Positions 16,910 to 25,428 of a DNA stretch of 64,000 nucleotides are shown piece after piece; within the stretch, counting starts at the first letter, position 1, and the number at the start of each line of letters is the position of its first letter. The notes under the pieces were generated by a model, which saw only the letters and a list, made by a program, of their open reading frames with translations, did not search any database and was not told the origin of the DNA. The position numbers and the translations under genes are program-made. Location: positions 85,799 through 149,798 of the forward strand of contig MLAV02000017.1 of assembly GCA_001870995.2 (NCBI GenBank). Direction: 5' to 3'. The DNA is from Chitinophaga sp. CB10. GTDB taxonomy: Bacteria; Bacteroidota; Bacteroidia; Chitinophagales; Chitinophagaceae.

Positions 16910-17071
16910 GAACAGTCCTGATTTTTTCATTTACGCAATCCGGAAAATTATTGCGCGGTATCGGGAAATTGGCGGGAGGGTGATTTATTATCGCAGTAGA
17001 TATTTTTAACAAGCCGTTAACAAAATACAACGTTTGTGTTATGAAATCTTAACGGGAGAAGTCTATTTTTG

Positions 17072-17262
17072 AATAGAATCAAATGCGAACGATTTCTGAA
17101 TTAAAGAAATCATCACCATATAAATAATTTGGAATCAACAGATTCTAACTTTCTATGAAGACCAGTTCTCTACCATGTCCTAATGAAAACAAGTGAACTT
17201 TACACCTAGTGAAAGAACGATTTGTTGTAAGGGCTGCGCACAAGGCGTGGCCCTTTTGTTTT
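17072..17262 (+). ncRNA. Candidate small RNA with its own promoter box and terminator
   Basis: TATTTTTG at 17064-17071 is an exact -7 box. A TTTG at 17033-17036 lies 27 bp upstream, which is rather far. The following 185 nt hold small hairpins (GATTTCT/AGAAATC near 17092-17112; GAATC-AACA-GATTC near 17132-17145) and end in AAGGGC...GCCCTT plus a T-rich tail (about 17229-17262), which looks like a terminator. No ORF or recognised RNA family matches. Size would suit 6S RNA, but its typical large open bubble could not be shown by eye. Confidence 0.3.
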
Positions 17263-17333
17263 ATATGAAATGGGGTGTTTGGAAATTTTGTTGGTGAGTT
17301 ATTCGTGGTTGATGAAGCCATCCTTCTAACAAA

Positions 17334-17370
17334 ATACCCTTTGTGCCGGGCACAAAGGGTATCCTGTAAA
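17334..17370 (-). terminator. Intrinsic terminator of the condensing-enzyme gene
   Basis: ATACCCTTTGTGCC (17334-17347) and GGCACAAAGGGTAT (17349-17362) form a long perfect stem, with AAAA on the left giving the U tract for the minus strand. Confidence 0.85.
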
Positions 17371-17387
17371 AAAATATATAGCGTTCA

Positions 17388-18629
17388 CTATACCATTGGA
17401 ATTTCCGCCACTTCATACACTTTGGCGTCCAGCTTCGCTTTGGTTTCGCTGAAGGCTTTGAGTGTCAGCTCGATATCCTCGTCGCTGTGCGCAGCGGTCG
17501 GGATAATGCGGTAGATGATCTGGCCTTTCGGAATAACCGGATATACCACGATAGAGCAGAAGATATTGTAGTTTTCGCGCAGGTCCAGGCACATAGCGGT
17601 AGCTTCCGGAATATCGCCCTGGAGGTAGATCGGCGTAACAGGGGAGTTGGTGTGGCCGATGTTGAAGCCCCTGTCTTTCAGGCCCTGCTGGAGTTTGCGG
17701 ACATTATCCCAGAGTTTGGCTTTAAACTCAGGGTGTTTGCGCATCAGCTGCACGCGTTTCAGGTGACCGATTACGATTGGCAGCGGGAGGGATTTAGCGA
17801 AGATCTGGGAGCGCATGTTATAGCGCAGGTAGTTGATGATGGCTTTATCGCCGCTGATGAAACCACCGATGGAAGCGCCGGATTTAGCGAAGGTGTTGAA
17901 CAGCAGGTCAATTTTATCCTGAACGCCCTGTTCTTCACCGGTACCGGCGCCGGTAGCGCCCATGGTACCGAAGCCGTGCGCGTCGTCTACCATCAGGCGG
18001 AATTCATATTTATCTTTCAGTGCAGCAATTTCTTTCAGTTTACCCTGATCACCGGCCATACCGAATACGCCTTCGGTGATTACGAGGATACCGCCACCGG
18101 AGGTTTTAGCCAGTTCAGTAGCGCGTTTCAGTTGTTTTTCGAGGTCTTCGATGTCATTGTGTTTGAACACATAACGGTGACCCTGGTGCAAACGCAGGCC
18201 GTCGATCAGGCAGGCGTGTGCTTCAGCGTCGTACACGATGATATCGCGACGGTTACATATAGCATCAATGGCGCTCATAAAGCCCTGGTAACCATAGTTT
18301 ACCAGTGTGGTATCTTCTTTACCCATGTAGTCGGAAAGCTCTTTTTCCAGCTGTTCGTGGTAATTGGTGTTACCAGTCATCATGCGGGCTCCCATAGGAG
18401 CAGCTAATCCAAATTCAGCGGCAGCCTGCGCGTCTGTGGCACGCACTTCCGGGTGGTTGGCCAGTCCCAGGTAGTTGTTCAGGCTCCATACAATTTTCTC
18501 TTTGCCCCGGAATTTCATGCGGGGACCTATTTCTCCTTCCAGTTTAGGGAATGCGAAATAGCCATGGGCTCTGTCTGAATGTTCCCCTATAGGGCCCATA
18601 TGTTTCAGCAGTTTCTCGAAAATATCCAT
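17388..18629 (-). CDS. PLP-dependent acyl-CoA:amino acid condensing enzyme (serine palmitoyltransferase / cysteate acyltransferase type)
   Basis: A 413-residue fold-type I enzyme of the alpha-oxoamine synthase family (Spt, Kbl, BioF, HemA). Family marks are S-L-N-N-Y-L-G-L-A-N-H-P-E-V, G-A-R-M-M-T-G-N-T-N-Y-H-E-Q-L-E, the D-A-E-A-H-A-C-L-I-D-G with the PLP-stacking His (about 138), the D-D-A-H-G-F-G Asp/His pair, and the Schiff-base Lys in T-F-A-K-S-G-A-S-I-G-G-F (about 246). The full-length, mono-functional form and Bacteroidota origin favour sphingoid base or capnine synthesis over biotin (no bio genes near) or threonine degradation (no tdh). Serine and cysteate as substrates cannot be separated by eye. 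Single gene with a TACCTTTG promoter. Confidence 0.75.
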   Translation of the reverse strand: MDIFEKLLKHMGPIGEHSDRAHGYFAFPKLEGEIGPRMKFRGKEKIVWSLNNYLGLANHPEVRATDAQAAAEFGLAAPMGARMMTGNTNYHEQLEKELSDYMGKEDTTLVNYGYQGFMSAIDAICNRRDIIVYDAEAHACLIDGLRLHQGHRYVFKHNDIEDLEKQLKRATELAKTSGGGILVITEGVFGMAGDQGKLKEIAALKDKYEFRLMVDDAHGFGTMGATGAGTGEEQGVQDKIDLLFNTFAKSGASIGGFISGDKAIINYLRYNMRSQIFAKSLPLPIVIGHLKRVQLMRKHPEFKAKLWDNVRKLQQGLKDRGFNIGHTNSPVTPIYLQGDIPEATAMCLDLRENYNIFCSIVVYPVIPKGQIIYRIIPTAAHSDEDIELTLKAFSETKAKLDAKVYEVAEIPMV

Positions 18630-18674
18630 ATGCTATATTATGAAATGGTTAATTACCTTTATTAAAAACGGACA

Positions 18675-18705
18675 CAAAGGTATTAAAATATTAGTTTTTG
18701 TAAAC
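18675..18705 (-). promoter_or_regulatory. Putative promoter of the condensing-enzyme gene
   Basis: On the minus strand, TTTA (18702-18705), 19 bp, then TACCTTTG (18675-18682), one mismatch to the Bacteroidota consensus. The leader would be about 40 nt. Confidence 0.55.
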
Positions 18706-18802
18706 TTGAGTTCGATTTGTAAATACCAGCCGACTTGTCAAAAAATCGCGCTAAACCATAACAATCTTGGATTTTAGTCATATACAAAATAAGTTAAATT
18801 TG

Positions 18803-20470
18803 ATGAAACGATTCTACCATTTATCCTGCCTGTTGCTACTGGCGGTTACCACAGCTTATGCCCAGAAGGCTACTTCGCCGAAACCATTCAATCATGTGAG
18901 CTTAAAAAAGAATGTTAAAACTGCCGCTAAACCCAAATTGGTGGTGGGAATGGTGGTTGATCAGATGCGCTGGGATTACCTCTACCGGTATGGCAGCAGG
19001 TACGGCGCCGGTGGTTTCAATAGATTACTCCACGAAGGATTCTCCTGCGAAAATACGTTAATTAATTATACGCCTACCATAACCGCCTGCGGCCATACCT
19101 GTGTGTACACCGGGTCGGTACCGGCTATACATGGCATTATCGGCAACAGCTGGTTTAGTCCGGAGCTGAACCGCTCTGTGTATTGCGCGGAAGATACGAC
19201 TGTTACCACGGTGGGCAGCAGCTCGAATGCCGGCAAAATGAGTCCACGCAACATGCTGGTGACCACCATCGGGGATGAACTGCGCCTTTCCAACAACTTC
19301 CAGAGCAAGGTGATTGGGGTGGCGATCAAGGACCGCGGCGCTATCCTGCCCGCAGGCCATAGCGCCAATGCCGCTTACTGGTATGATGGCAGTACCGGCA
19401 ACTGGGTGACCAGCAGCTATTACATGAATGATCTGCCGCAGTGGGCGAAGGATTTCAACAATGAAAAGTTCCCGCAGCAGTACCTGGCCAAAGCCTGGAC
19501 GCCGCTGTATCCGCGGGCTTCCTATAAACTCAGCACCCAGGATGAAAAGCCTTATGAGGGCAGGTATAAGAATGCTACCAATACCTCCTTTCCGCATGAG
19601 CTGAGCGAAATTGCCAATTCCGCCATTGCGGCTACTCCTTTCGGCAATACCATGACTTTGGAGTTTGCGAAGCGGGCTATGGAGGCCAACCAGCTGGGAC
19701 AAGGCCCTGTAACTGATTTCCTGGCCATCAGCCTTTCTTCTACGGACTATGTAGGCCACCAGTTTGGGCCAAACAGTATTGAAATCGAGGATACATACCT
19801 GCGCCTGGACAAGGACCTGGCAACTTTCTTCAACTACCTGGATGCGAAGGTGGGCAAGGGAAATTACCTGTTTTTCATCACGGCGGACCATGGCGTAGCG
19901 CATGTGCCGGGCTTTATGGAAGAGAACAAACTGCCAGGCGGGTTGTGGAACGACAATGCGGCGATGGCTTCCCTCAACGAAGAGGTGAATGCTAAATTCG
20001 GCATCAAAGGCGCTATCCGCGCGGTGGAAAACTACCAGTTCTGGATGAACCATGCGGCCATTGAGGCGGCGGGTAAGAGCGAGTCGGACGTGGAAGCGTT
20101 TATTATTTCCCGCTTGCTGAAGTCGCCCGCTATTGCGAATGCGTTTCCGCTGAAGGACCTGAACGATGTGATCCTGCCGGCGGTGATGCGCAATATGCTG
20201 ACCAACGGTATGAACGCCAAGCGCAGCGGGGATATACAGGTGATACTCTCCCCGGGTTATATCGATGGCGGCAAGACCGGTACTACGCACGGCTTATGGT
20301 ATCCTTACGATGCGCATATTCCGCTGGTATGGATGGGTTGGGGCGTGCGTCCCGGGAAATCCAACCGCACGGTGGGTATGACGGATATTGCGCCTACCAT
20401 TGCCGCGCTGCTGCAGATACAGATGCCAAGCGGGAATGTGGGCCATGTGATTGAGGAAGCGATCCGATAG
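18803..20470 (+). CDS. PafA-like alkaline phosphatase, secreted
   Basis: About 555 residues from M-K-R-F-Y-H-L (18803), chosen because it starts a good signal peptide ending T-A-Y-A-Q. It belongs to the alkaline phosphatase superfamily: metal site in G-M-V-V-D-Q-M-R-W-D-Y, nucleophile Thr in T-I-T-A-C-G-H-T-C-V-Y-T-G-S-V-P-A-I-H-G, then N-S-W, a K-D-R pair (A-I-K-D-R-G-A-I), and metal ligands in S-S-T-D-Y-V-G-H and T-A-D-H-G-V-A-H. The Thr nucleophile, Asn and K-x-R match the phosphate-irrepressible monoesterase PafA of flavobacteria. It would release phosphate from organic esters in the periplasm or outside the cell. Exact alignment of the nucleophile needs checking. Confidence 0.85.
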   Translation: MKRFYHLSCLLLLAVTTAYAQKATSPKPFNHVSLKKNVKTAAKPKLVVGMVVDQMRWDYLYRYGSRYGAGGFNRLLHEGFSCENTLINYTPTITACGHTCVYTGSVPAIHGIIGNSWFSPELNRSVYCAEDTTVTTVGSSSNAGKMSPRNMLVTTIGDELRLSNNFQSKVIGVAIKDRGAILPAGHSANAAYWYDGSTGNWVTSSYYMNDLPQWAKDFNNEKFPQQYLAKAWTPLYPRASYKLSTQDEKPYEGRYKNATNTSFPHELSEIANSAIAATPFGNTMTLEFAKRAMEANQLGQGPVTDFLAISLSSTDYVGHQFGPNSIEIEDTYLRLDKDLATFFNYLDAKVGKGNYLFFITADHGVAHVPGFMEENKLPGGLWNDNAAMASLNEEVNAKFGIKGAIRAVENYQFWMNHAAIEAAGKSESDVEAFIISRLLKSPAIANAFPLKDLNDVILPAVMRNMLTNGMNAKRSGDIQVILSPGYIDGGKTGTTHGLWYPYDAHIPLVWMGWGVRPGKSNRTVGMTDIAPTIAALLQIQMPSGNVGHVIEEAIR

Positions 20471-20557
20471 AAATTCGTATAGTCGCCGTGAGGGTCAGGT
20501 GACTACAGATTAAGGTTTTTTTCTTACATTGCTGTCACTCTCACGGTGAGAACAGGA

Positions 20558-20596
20558 AGGTGTAATGGGAGTTGAAGATCCCGTTACACCTTTTTA
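20558..20596 (+). terminator. Intrinsic terminator after the phosphatase gene
   Basis: AGGTGTAATGGGA (20558-20570) pairs with TCCCGTTACACCT (20579-20591) with one mismatch, followed by TTTT. Confidence 0.75.
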
Positions 20597-20626
20597 GTTT
20601 CCGGGGAGGCAACTAAACATTGACAC

Positions 20627-21406
20627 ATGGCTTATTCGTTCTTACTGTACACGGTGGCCGAGAGGATAGCCACGATTTCACTGAACCGGCCGGACAAGCG
20701 GAATGCGCTCAACGGCGCGTTGGTAGCGGAGCTGAGGCAGGCCTTTACGGAGGCGGGCCAGGATGATAATGTGAAGGTGATTATCCTGAAGGGAGAGGGA
20801 GAGGCTTTTTGTGCCGGGGCGGACCTGGATTATTTACAGCAGCTGCAGCAAAATACCTATGAGGAAAATCTCGCTGATTCGCATGAACTGATGTCCTTAT
20901 TTAGGGAAATATACGAACTTGATAAGATAGTGATAGCGCAGGTGGAGGGGCATGCTATAGCCGGTGGCAGCGGGCTGGTAACCGTGTGCGACCTGAGTTA
21001 TGTGGTACCCGAAGCAAAGATGGGATATACGGAGGTGAAGATTGGCTTCATCCCGGCGCTGGTGGCGGTTTTCCTGGTGCGCAAGATAGGCGAGGGGCGG
21101 GCGAAGGAATTGCTGCTTACCGGAAAACTGATTACTGCAGCCGAGGCGGCGGCGGCCAACCTGATCACGGCGGTGGTACCTGCCGCGGAGATCAGGGACT
21201 ATGTGGCCAAAGTGGCCATGGGCTTATGTACAGAGGCTTCGGCTCATTCCCTGAAAGTGACCAAAAAATTGATTGGCACAGTGTTGGACCATACTCTACC
21301 GGACAGCCTGGCATATGCAGCGCAGCAGAATGCGGCCACCCGTGGCCATGCGGATTGCAAACGCGGCATTGCTGCCTTTTTGAATAAGGAAAAGCTGACC
21401 TGGTAG
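20627..21406 (+). CDS. Enoyl-CoA hydratase/isomerase family protein (methylglutaconyl-CoA hydratase-like)
   Basis: A 259-residue crotonase. The oxyanion hole motifs are F-C-A-G-A-D-L-D-Y-L (residues about 63-72) and E-G-H-A-I-A-G-G-S-G-L (about 108-118). A Glu at the hydratase position is in M-G-Y-T-E-V-K-I-G-F-I-P-A, a string usual in methylglutaconyl-CoA hydratase of leucine breakdown. The second catalytic Glu common in enoyl-CoA hydratase is not obvious. It may act in leucine or fatty acid degradation; no other genes of that pathway adjoin it. The secreted protein gene at 21427 follows after 20 bp and is probably co-transcribed. Confidence 0.8.
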   Translation: MAYSFLLYTVAERIATISLNRPDKRNALNGALVAELRQAFTEAGQDDNVKVIILKGEGEAFCAGADLDYLQQLQQNTYEENLADSHELMSLFREIYELDKIVIAQVEGHAIAGGSGLVTVCDLSYVVPEAKMGYTEVKIGFIPALVAVFLVRKIGEGRAKELLLTGKLITAAEAAAANLITAVVPAAEIRDYVAKVAMGLCTEASAHSLKVTKKLIGTVLDHTLPDSLAYAAQQNAATRGHADCKRGIAAFLNKEKLTW

Positions 21407-21426
21407 CAGGTGGACAACCGCTACCC

Positions 21427-22095
21427 ATGAAAAACGACCATACTATGTCACACCGGTTTTTAACTACGTTTTTATGCCTGTGGATCAGCGTGAGCGCGAT
21501 GGCGCAACGCACGATATCAGATGCCAAAATCACCTACAGGATGGATTTGCCGCCTGAGATGGCGCAAACCGACGCCATGCTGCAAAACAGCAGTCTGACT
21601 GTGTACATGAGAAGTTACCTCAGCAGGGTGGAAATCAATTTCAACATCGTTAACTATGTGTACCTGATCAATAGCCGGGAAAGGACCATGACCACGCTGA
21701 TTGACCAGCACGGGACCAAATACCTTATCCGCAATAGCAAGGAGCAGTTTGAAAAGGATATGAAGCAGTATGAGGGCACCAAATTCGTGGACCAGGGGGA
21801 AAAGAAGGAAATAGCGGGGTATATGTGTAAAAAGGCCCAGGCTACCATGCCGGACGGGAAGACTTACATTGTGTATTATACGCCGGATTTAGTGCCGGAG
21901 AACAAGCTGTACACCCAGCGGTTCAGCAACCTGAACGGGCTGGCGCTGCAATATGAAATTCATACGAAGACGGGGTCTGTGATTACGGTGACGGCTACGA
22001 AGGTGGAGTTGATACCGGTGCCGGCGTCTTATTTTGATGTGCCGAAGAGTGGGTATAAGGAGGTGAGCCAGCAGGAGCTGAAAAGTATGAATTGA
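21427..22095 (+). CDS. Secreted protein of the DUF4412/GLPGLI-like type, function unknown
   Basis: A 222-residue protein with signal peptide (F-L-T-T-F-L-C-L-W-I-S-V-S-A-M-A-Q). A second in-frame ATG at 21445 may be the true start. The body is beta-rich, with Y-L-I-N-S-R-E-R-T-M-T-T-L and later G-Y-M-C-K-K-A-Q-A-T-M-P-D-G-K-T-Y-I-V-Y-Y-T-P, which recalls the DUF4412/GLPGLI families of periplasmic proteins in this phylum. Those have no known activity. It sits 20 bp behind the crotonase gene, with the zinc-ribbon gene converging 6 bp past its stop. Confidence 0.5.
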   Translation: MKNDHTMSHRFLTTFLCLWISVSAMAQRTISDAKITYRMDLPPEMAQTDAMLQNSSLTVYMRSYLSRVEINFNIVNYVYLINSRERTMTTLIDQHGTKYLIRNSKEQFEKDMKQYEGTKFVDQGEKKEIAGYMCKKAQATMPDGKTYIVYYTPDLVPENKLYTQRFSNLNGLALQYEIHTKTGSVITVTATKVELIPVPASYFDVPKSGYKEVSQQELKSMN

Positions 22096-22101
22096 TTTTA
22101 G

Positions 22102-22344
22102 TTACTGGTTTACAATTAGGTTTATGCCGCTACAGCGGTGGCAGTACCAGTAGGTACTGGTGTCGTCTTCCAGCCTGATCAGGCTTTTTTCAAGGCAGGC
22201 CGGACAGTGGCGCTCCAGGGATTCGTTTTCAGCGGCCGAATAGCCACAGCTGATACAATACCACGAGGTGGGCGGCGTGCGCTCTTCGTCATAGGACCAG
22301 GTAAAGGAATCCCTGTGACATGAGGGGCAATTAATAAGTCCCAT
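22102..22344 (-). CDS. Small zinc-ribbon protein
   Basis: An 80-residue protein with four C-x-x-C pairs: C-P-S-C (7-10), C-I-S-C (30-33), C-P-A-C (47-50) and C-H-R-C (68-71). These suggest two zinc ribbons. There is no signal peptide, so it is cytoplasmic. The function is unknown. Its stop lies 6 bp from that of the convergent secreted-protein gene. Confidence 0.65.
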   Translation of the reverse strand: MGLINCPSCHRDSFTWSYDEERTPPTSWYCISCGYSAAENESLERHCPACLEKSLIRLEDDTSTYWYCHRCSGINLIVNQ

Positions 22345-22364
22345 ATTTTTTCCGTTGAATAAAT

Positions 22365-22391
22365 AAAAAAAGGCCAGTCTTACGACCAGCC
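22365..22391 (-). terminator. Intrinsic terminator of the small secreted-protein gene
   Basis: GGCCAGTC (22372-22379) and GACCAGCC (22384-22391) form a stem with a tetraloop and one mismatch, with seven As to the left giving a U tract on the minus strand. Confidence 0.75.
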
Positions 22392-22416
22392 TCCATATTG
22401 TACTGAAGAAACGTTA

Positions 22417-22821
22417 TTAACCTTTTTTAAGCGGCAGGATAATCTGCAAGCGCTGGAAATTGAGGTTACCAGGCATTTGTTGCTGCACCTGTACATTGTA
22501 AGGAACCACGTAGGTCACATTACCTTTTGTATAAGTCATCACCTGCTTGAAGTTTACGGACTGTTCCTTTTCGGTATTGGTAAACTTAAAGTCAGAACTA
22601 AAAGCACCTGAGTAACGGTAACCGGCATCCAGGCCCAAATTGGTTTTGGGCATAGCCGTATTCAGGACAAAGCGGGTGTTCTCCGTCTTTTTCACCTTGT
22701 CTTTGTTATCGTTGGGCAAAATATTAGTATTTGCCATGGCTTCGAAACCGAATAGCGCCATAGCGCTTGCCAACATGCAAGACAATGAAAAGACCCTTAA
22801 TATGTTAGTTTTCGTTTTCAT
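22417..22821 (-). CDS. Small secreted protein, unknown function
   Basis: About 134 residues from M-K-T-K-T-N-I-L (22821), the start that gives a clean signal peptide ending A-M-A-N. The mature part is beta-rich and contains L-G-L-D-A-G-Y-R-Y-S-G-A-F and V-T-Y-V-V-P-Y-N-V-Q-V-Q-Q-Q. No known domain is recognised. TATCTTTG at 22829-22836 (minus strand) is an exact -7 box ending 7 bp before the ATG, so the transcript would be almost leaderless. Confidence 0.6.
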   Translation of the reverse strand: MKTKTNILRVFSLSCMLASAMALFGFEAMANTNILPNDNKDKVKKTENTRFVLNTAMPKTNLGLDAGYRYSGAFSSDFKFTNTEKEQSVNFKQVMTYTKGNVTYVVPYNVQVQQQMPGNLNFQRLQIILPLKKG

Positions 22822-22971
22822 TGCAATACAAAGATACAACAACTTCTCTTAATTATATAACAAATTTTTAACGGTCTAAAAGTGCAAACCTTAATAAAAT
22901 GTTAAAAAATTTGTAAATAGTTTAGCATCACCGCTTTTTGGGGGATACGGAAATTGATTATATTTACAGTA

Positions 22972-24393
22972 ATGAGTAAAGACTTTTCATTTTTAAACGA
23001 GGATTTTGATGATCTGAGAGATTTATTGCAGCAGTTTGAAAACCTCAGAGCTGGTAAGTCTCATTCTTTTCTGGACGAAGATTCATTTGAGCAGATCATA
23101 GACTATTACGACGAGCATGACGAAATGCCAACCGCATTGCAGGCCGCTGAAATAGCCATAGAACAGTTTCCCTTTTCCGCCACACTTTTGTTAAAAAAGG
23201 CCAACTTACTGATCGAGACCAAAAAATACAACGAGGCGCTCGATATGCTTGAAAAAGCCGCCCTGCTGGACACGACCGATATCAATCTTTACATACTGCA
23301 GACGGATGTTTACCTGGCGCTGAACCAGCACCAGAAGGCCGCCGCTGTGCTGAAAGAACAGATCGAGCAGTTCGATGGGGACGACCGTACGGAGTTGCTG
23401 CTGGAACTGGCAGATGTGTACGATGATTGGGAAGAATTCGAAAAAGTGTTCGACTGCCTGAAAATGGCCCTGCAACACGATCCCAACAACGAGGAAGCGC
23501 TTCACAAGATCTGCTTCTGGACGGAGTTTACGGGCCGCAACGAGGAAAGTATCCGCCTGCATACCTGGATTATTGATGAGCATCCCTTTAATCACCTGGC
23601 CTGGTTCAACCTGGGCACGGCCTACCAGGGACTGAAGCTCTATGAAAAATCCATCGACGCCTACCAGTACGCCCTGGCCATTGATGAGAAATTCGACTAT
23701 GCCTACCGCAACCTGGGGGATGCCTACATCCGCCTGCGCAAATACGCAGAAGCCATCGAGGTACTGCAAAAGCACCTGGAAATAGCCAAGCCGGAAGATG
23801 TGATATACGAGGCTATTGGCCACTGTTATGAGCGCCAGCGTAAATACACCCAGGCCAGGTACTACTACCGCAAAGCATCCCACCTGAGCCCCAATGATGA
23901 CAAGCTCTACTATAAAATAGCAGTGGCTTACATGATGGAGGCGAACTGGAACAATGCCGTTAAATCCCTGCAGAGTGCATTGAAAATCAATAAGAACAGT
24001 GCAGAATACAATATGAGCATGGGGGAATGCCTCCTGGAAATGGATAAATGCAAGGAAGCATTGCCATTTTTCATGAACGCCGTACGTACCCGTCCTAAAA
24101 GCGCCTCCACCTGGCAGGAGCTGATCAGGGGCCTTTACATCGGCGGATTCCTGGAAGAAGCGCTCGTACAGCTGGATGCAGCCGAAGAAAAAGCCGGCCG
24201 CAAACCGGTGTTCCAGTACTACCGCGCCGCCATCCTGATCACCATGGGCAAAACCAAGGAAGGCCTGTTGCACCTGGAAACAGCGCTGCAACATAATGCC
24301 AAAGCCGTTAAAAAATTAATTGAGCTGGACCCGGCTATTTTACAGCATGTGAGTGTGGTCGACCTGATCGCGCAGTACCGCCGCAAACGTTAA
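22972..24393 (+). CDS. Tetratricopeptide repeat protein
   Basis: About 473 residues from M-S-K-D-F-S-F-L; an earlier ATG at 22954 is in frame, but it overlaps the likely promoter (TTTG 22937-22940, TATATTTA 22959-22966). The protein is built from about ten TPR-like 34-residue helix pairs, for example A-W-F-N-L-G-T-A-Y-Q-G-L-K-L-Y-E-K-S-I-D-A-Y and A-Y-R-N-L-G-D-A-Y-I-R-L-R-K-Y-A-E-A-I-E. No signal peptide or enzymatic domain. It is probably a cytoplasmic scaffold. It stands alone, about 180 bp before comA. Confidence 0.8.
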   Translation: MSKDFSFLNEDFDDLRDLLQQFENLRAGKSHSFLDEDSFEQIIDYYDEHDEMPTALQAAEIAIEQFPFSATLLLKKANLLIETKKYNEALDMLEKAALLDTTDINLYILQTDVYLALNQHQKAAAVLKEQIEQFDGDDRTELLLELADVYDDWEEFEKVFDCLKMALQHDPNNEEALHKICFWTEFTGRNEESIRLHTWIIDEHPFNHLAWFNLGTAYQGLKLYEKSIDAYQYALAIDEKFDYAYRNLGDAYIRLRKYAEAIEVLQKHLEIAKPEDVIYEAIGHCYERQRKYTQARYYYRKASHLSPNDDKLYYKIAVAYMMEANWNNAVKSLQSALKINKNSAEYNMSMGECLLEMDKCKEALPFFMNAVRTRPKSASTWQELIRGLYIGGFLEEALVQLDAAEEKAGRKPVFQYYRAAILITMGKTKEGLLHLETALQHNAKAVKKLIELDPAILQHVSVVDLIAQYRRKR

Positions 24394-24402
24394 CCAATGT
24401 TA

Positions 24403-24466
24403 TTTGCTTTTAAAATAAAGTATAGTTCTTATTTTTGCGCCGGTTTTTAATTGTCATGGTTAAAAA
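24403..24466 (+). promoter_or_regulatory. Putative comA promoter and leader hairpin
   Basis: TATTTTTG at 24430-24437 is an exact -7 box, with TTTG at 24403-24406 (23-bp spacer, slightly long). The leader of about 130 nt opens with the inverted repeat GTTTTTAA/TTAAAAAC within 24443-24466. Confidence 0.4.
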
Positions 24467-24572
24467 CAATACTATTTCCGGTTACTAAAATTGCCCACTA
24501 AGCTATCCCATAGTGCCTGGCTAAGTTAGTTGAGTGTTTTAATGACCATTAAGAAGATAAAAATATTACTAA

Positions 24573-25337
24573 ATGAATTTTAATCTGACACAAATCCCGG
24601 AAAGGACTCAGAAACCTCGGCAACATGGACTCACCATGGTCATGGATAAGGGGCTAAGTTTGGAAGAAGCACGTAATTTTTTATCTGCGGCGTCGCCTCA
24701 CGTTGATATCGTTAAGCTGGGTTTTGGTACTTCCTTTGTCACACCTAACCTTCGTCAGAAAATTGAATTGTACCAGTCCGCAAACATTCCCGTGTATTTT
24801 GGCGGTACCCTGTTTGAAGCATTCCTTATTCGTAATCAGTTCGATGAATATGTAAGAACCGTTCAGGATTATGGTATTTCCTACATGGAGGTATCCGATG
24901 GTTCCATCATCATCCCTCACGCTGAAAAATGCGGCTATATCGAAAAACTCTCTAAACTGGGGCTCGTATTGAGCGAAGTTGGTTCCAAAGACGCTGAGCA
25001 CATCATCCCTCCTTACAAATGGATTGAACTGATGAGCGCTGAACTGTCTGCCGGCGCCACTTACGTAATCGCGGAAGCGCGCGAAAGCGGTAACGTGGGT
25101 ATCTACCGCGGCTCCGGCGAGGTGCGCGAAGGGCTGGTACAGGAAATCCTCACGCAGATTCCTGCGGAGAAGATTATCTGGGAAGCGCCGCAAAAAGCGC
25201 AACAGCTGTACTTCCTGGAACTGGTAGGCTGCAACGCCAACCTCGGCAACCTGGCGCCGCATGAGGTGATTTCCCTCGAAGCGATGCGCGTAGGGCTGCG
25301 TGGCGATACTTTCCACCTGTTCCTCGACAAGGAATAA
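24573..25337 (+). CDS. comA: Phosphosulfolactate synthase (ComA family)
   Basis: A 254-residue TIM-barrel protein of the ComA family, which in methanogens joins sulfite to phosphoenolpyruvate to give (R)-phosphosulfolactate, the first step to coenzyme M. Family strings are D-K-G-L, V-D-I-V-K-L-G-F-G-T-S, Y-F-G-G-T-L-F-E-A, Y-M-E-V-S-D-G-S, L-S-E-V-G, V-I-A-E-A-R-E-S-G and G-L-R-G-D-T. The archaeal E-V-G-K-K catalytic loop reads E-V-G-S-K here. Bacteroidota do not make coenzyme M, so sulfolactate or cysteate for sulfonolipids is the likely purpose. aroE follows after 91 bp, beyond a strong hairpin. Confidence 0.85.
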   Translation: MNFNLTQIPERTQKPRQHGLTMVMDKGLSLEEARNFLSAASPHVDIVKLGFGTSFVTPNLRQKIELYQSANIPVYFGGTLFEAFLIRNQFDEYVRTVQDYGISYMEVSDGSIIIPHAEKCGYIEKLSKLGLVLSEVGSKDAEHIIPPYKWIELMSAELSAGATYVIAEARESGNVGIYRGSGEVREGLVQEILTQIPAEKIIWEAPQKAQQLYFLELVGCNANLGNLAPHEVISLEAMRVGLRGDTFHLFLDKE

Positions 25338-25366
25338 CGATCCTGATTTTATATCAGCAATTTATA

Positions 25367-25397
25367 GTAGGGATTTTGTGCATCACAAAATCCCTAC
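25367..25397 (+). terminator. Strong hairpin between comA and aroE
   Basis: GTAGGGATTTTGTG (25367-25380), loop CAT, then the exact complement (25384-25397): a 14-bp perfect stem. The following GTCTTTATAT is only weakly T-rich, so it may be a partial terminator or an attenuator before aroE. Confidence 0.6.
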
Positions 25398-25428
25398 GTC
25401 TTTATATAACCTATTAACTAATAGCTGC

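Larger units (their letters stand above)
16777..17387. other. Gene-free stretch upstream of the PepSY-TonB operon
   Basis: About 610 bp with no supported protein gene. It holds a -7-like box for the leftward operon (16902-16909), a possible rightward small RNA (about 17072-17262), and the terminator of the leftward condensing-enzyme gene (17334-17362). Confidence 0.6.

Noticed and set aside
16800..17030. 76-residue ORF upstream of the PepSY gene
   Set aside because: It covers the likely promoter of the operon and shows no conserved features.
17388..18629. Calling the condensing enzyme BioF or Kbl
   Set aside because: No biotin or threonine-degradation genes adjoin, and the motifs do not separate these from serine palmitoyltransferase; the broader family name is safer.
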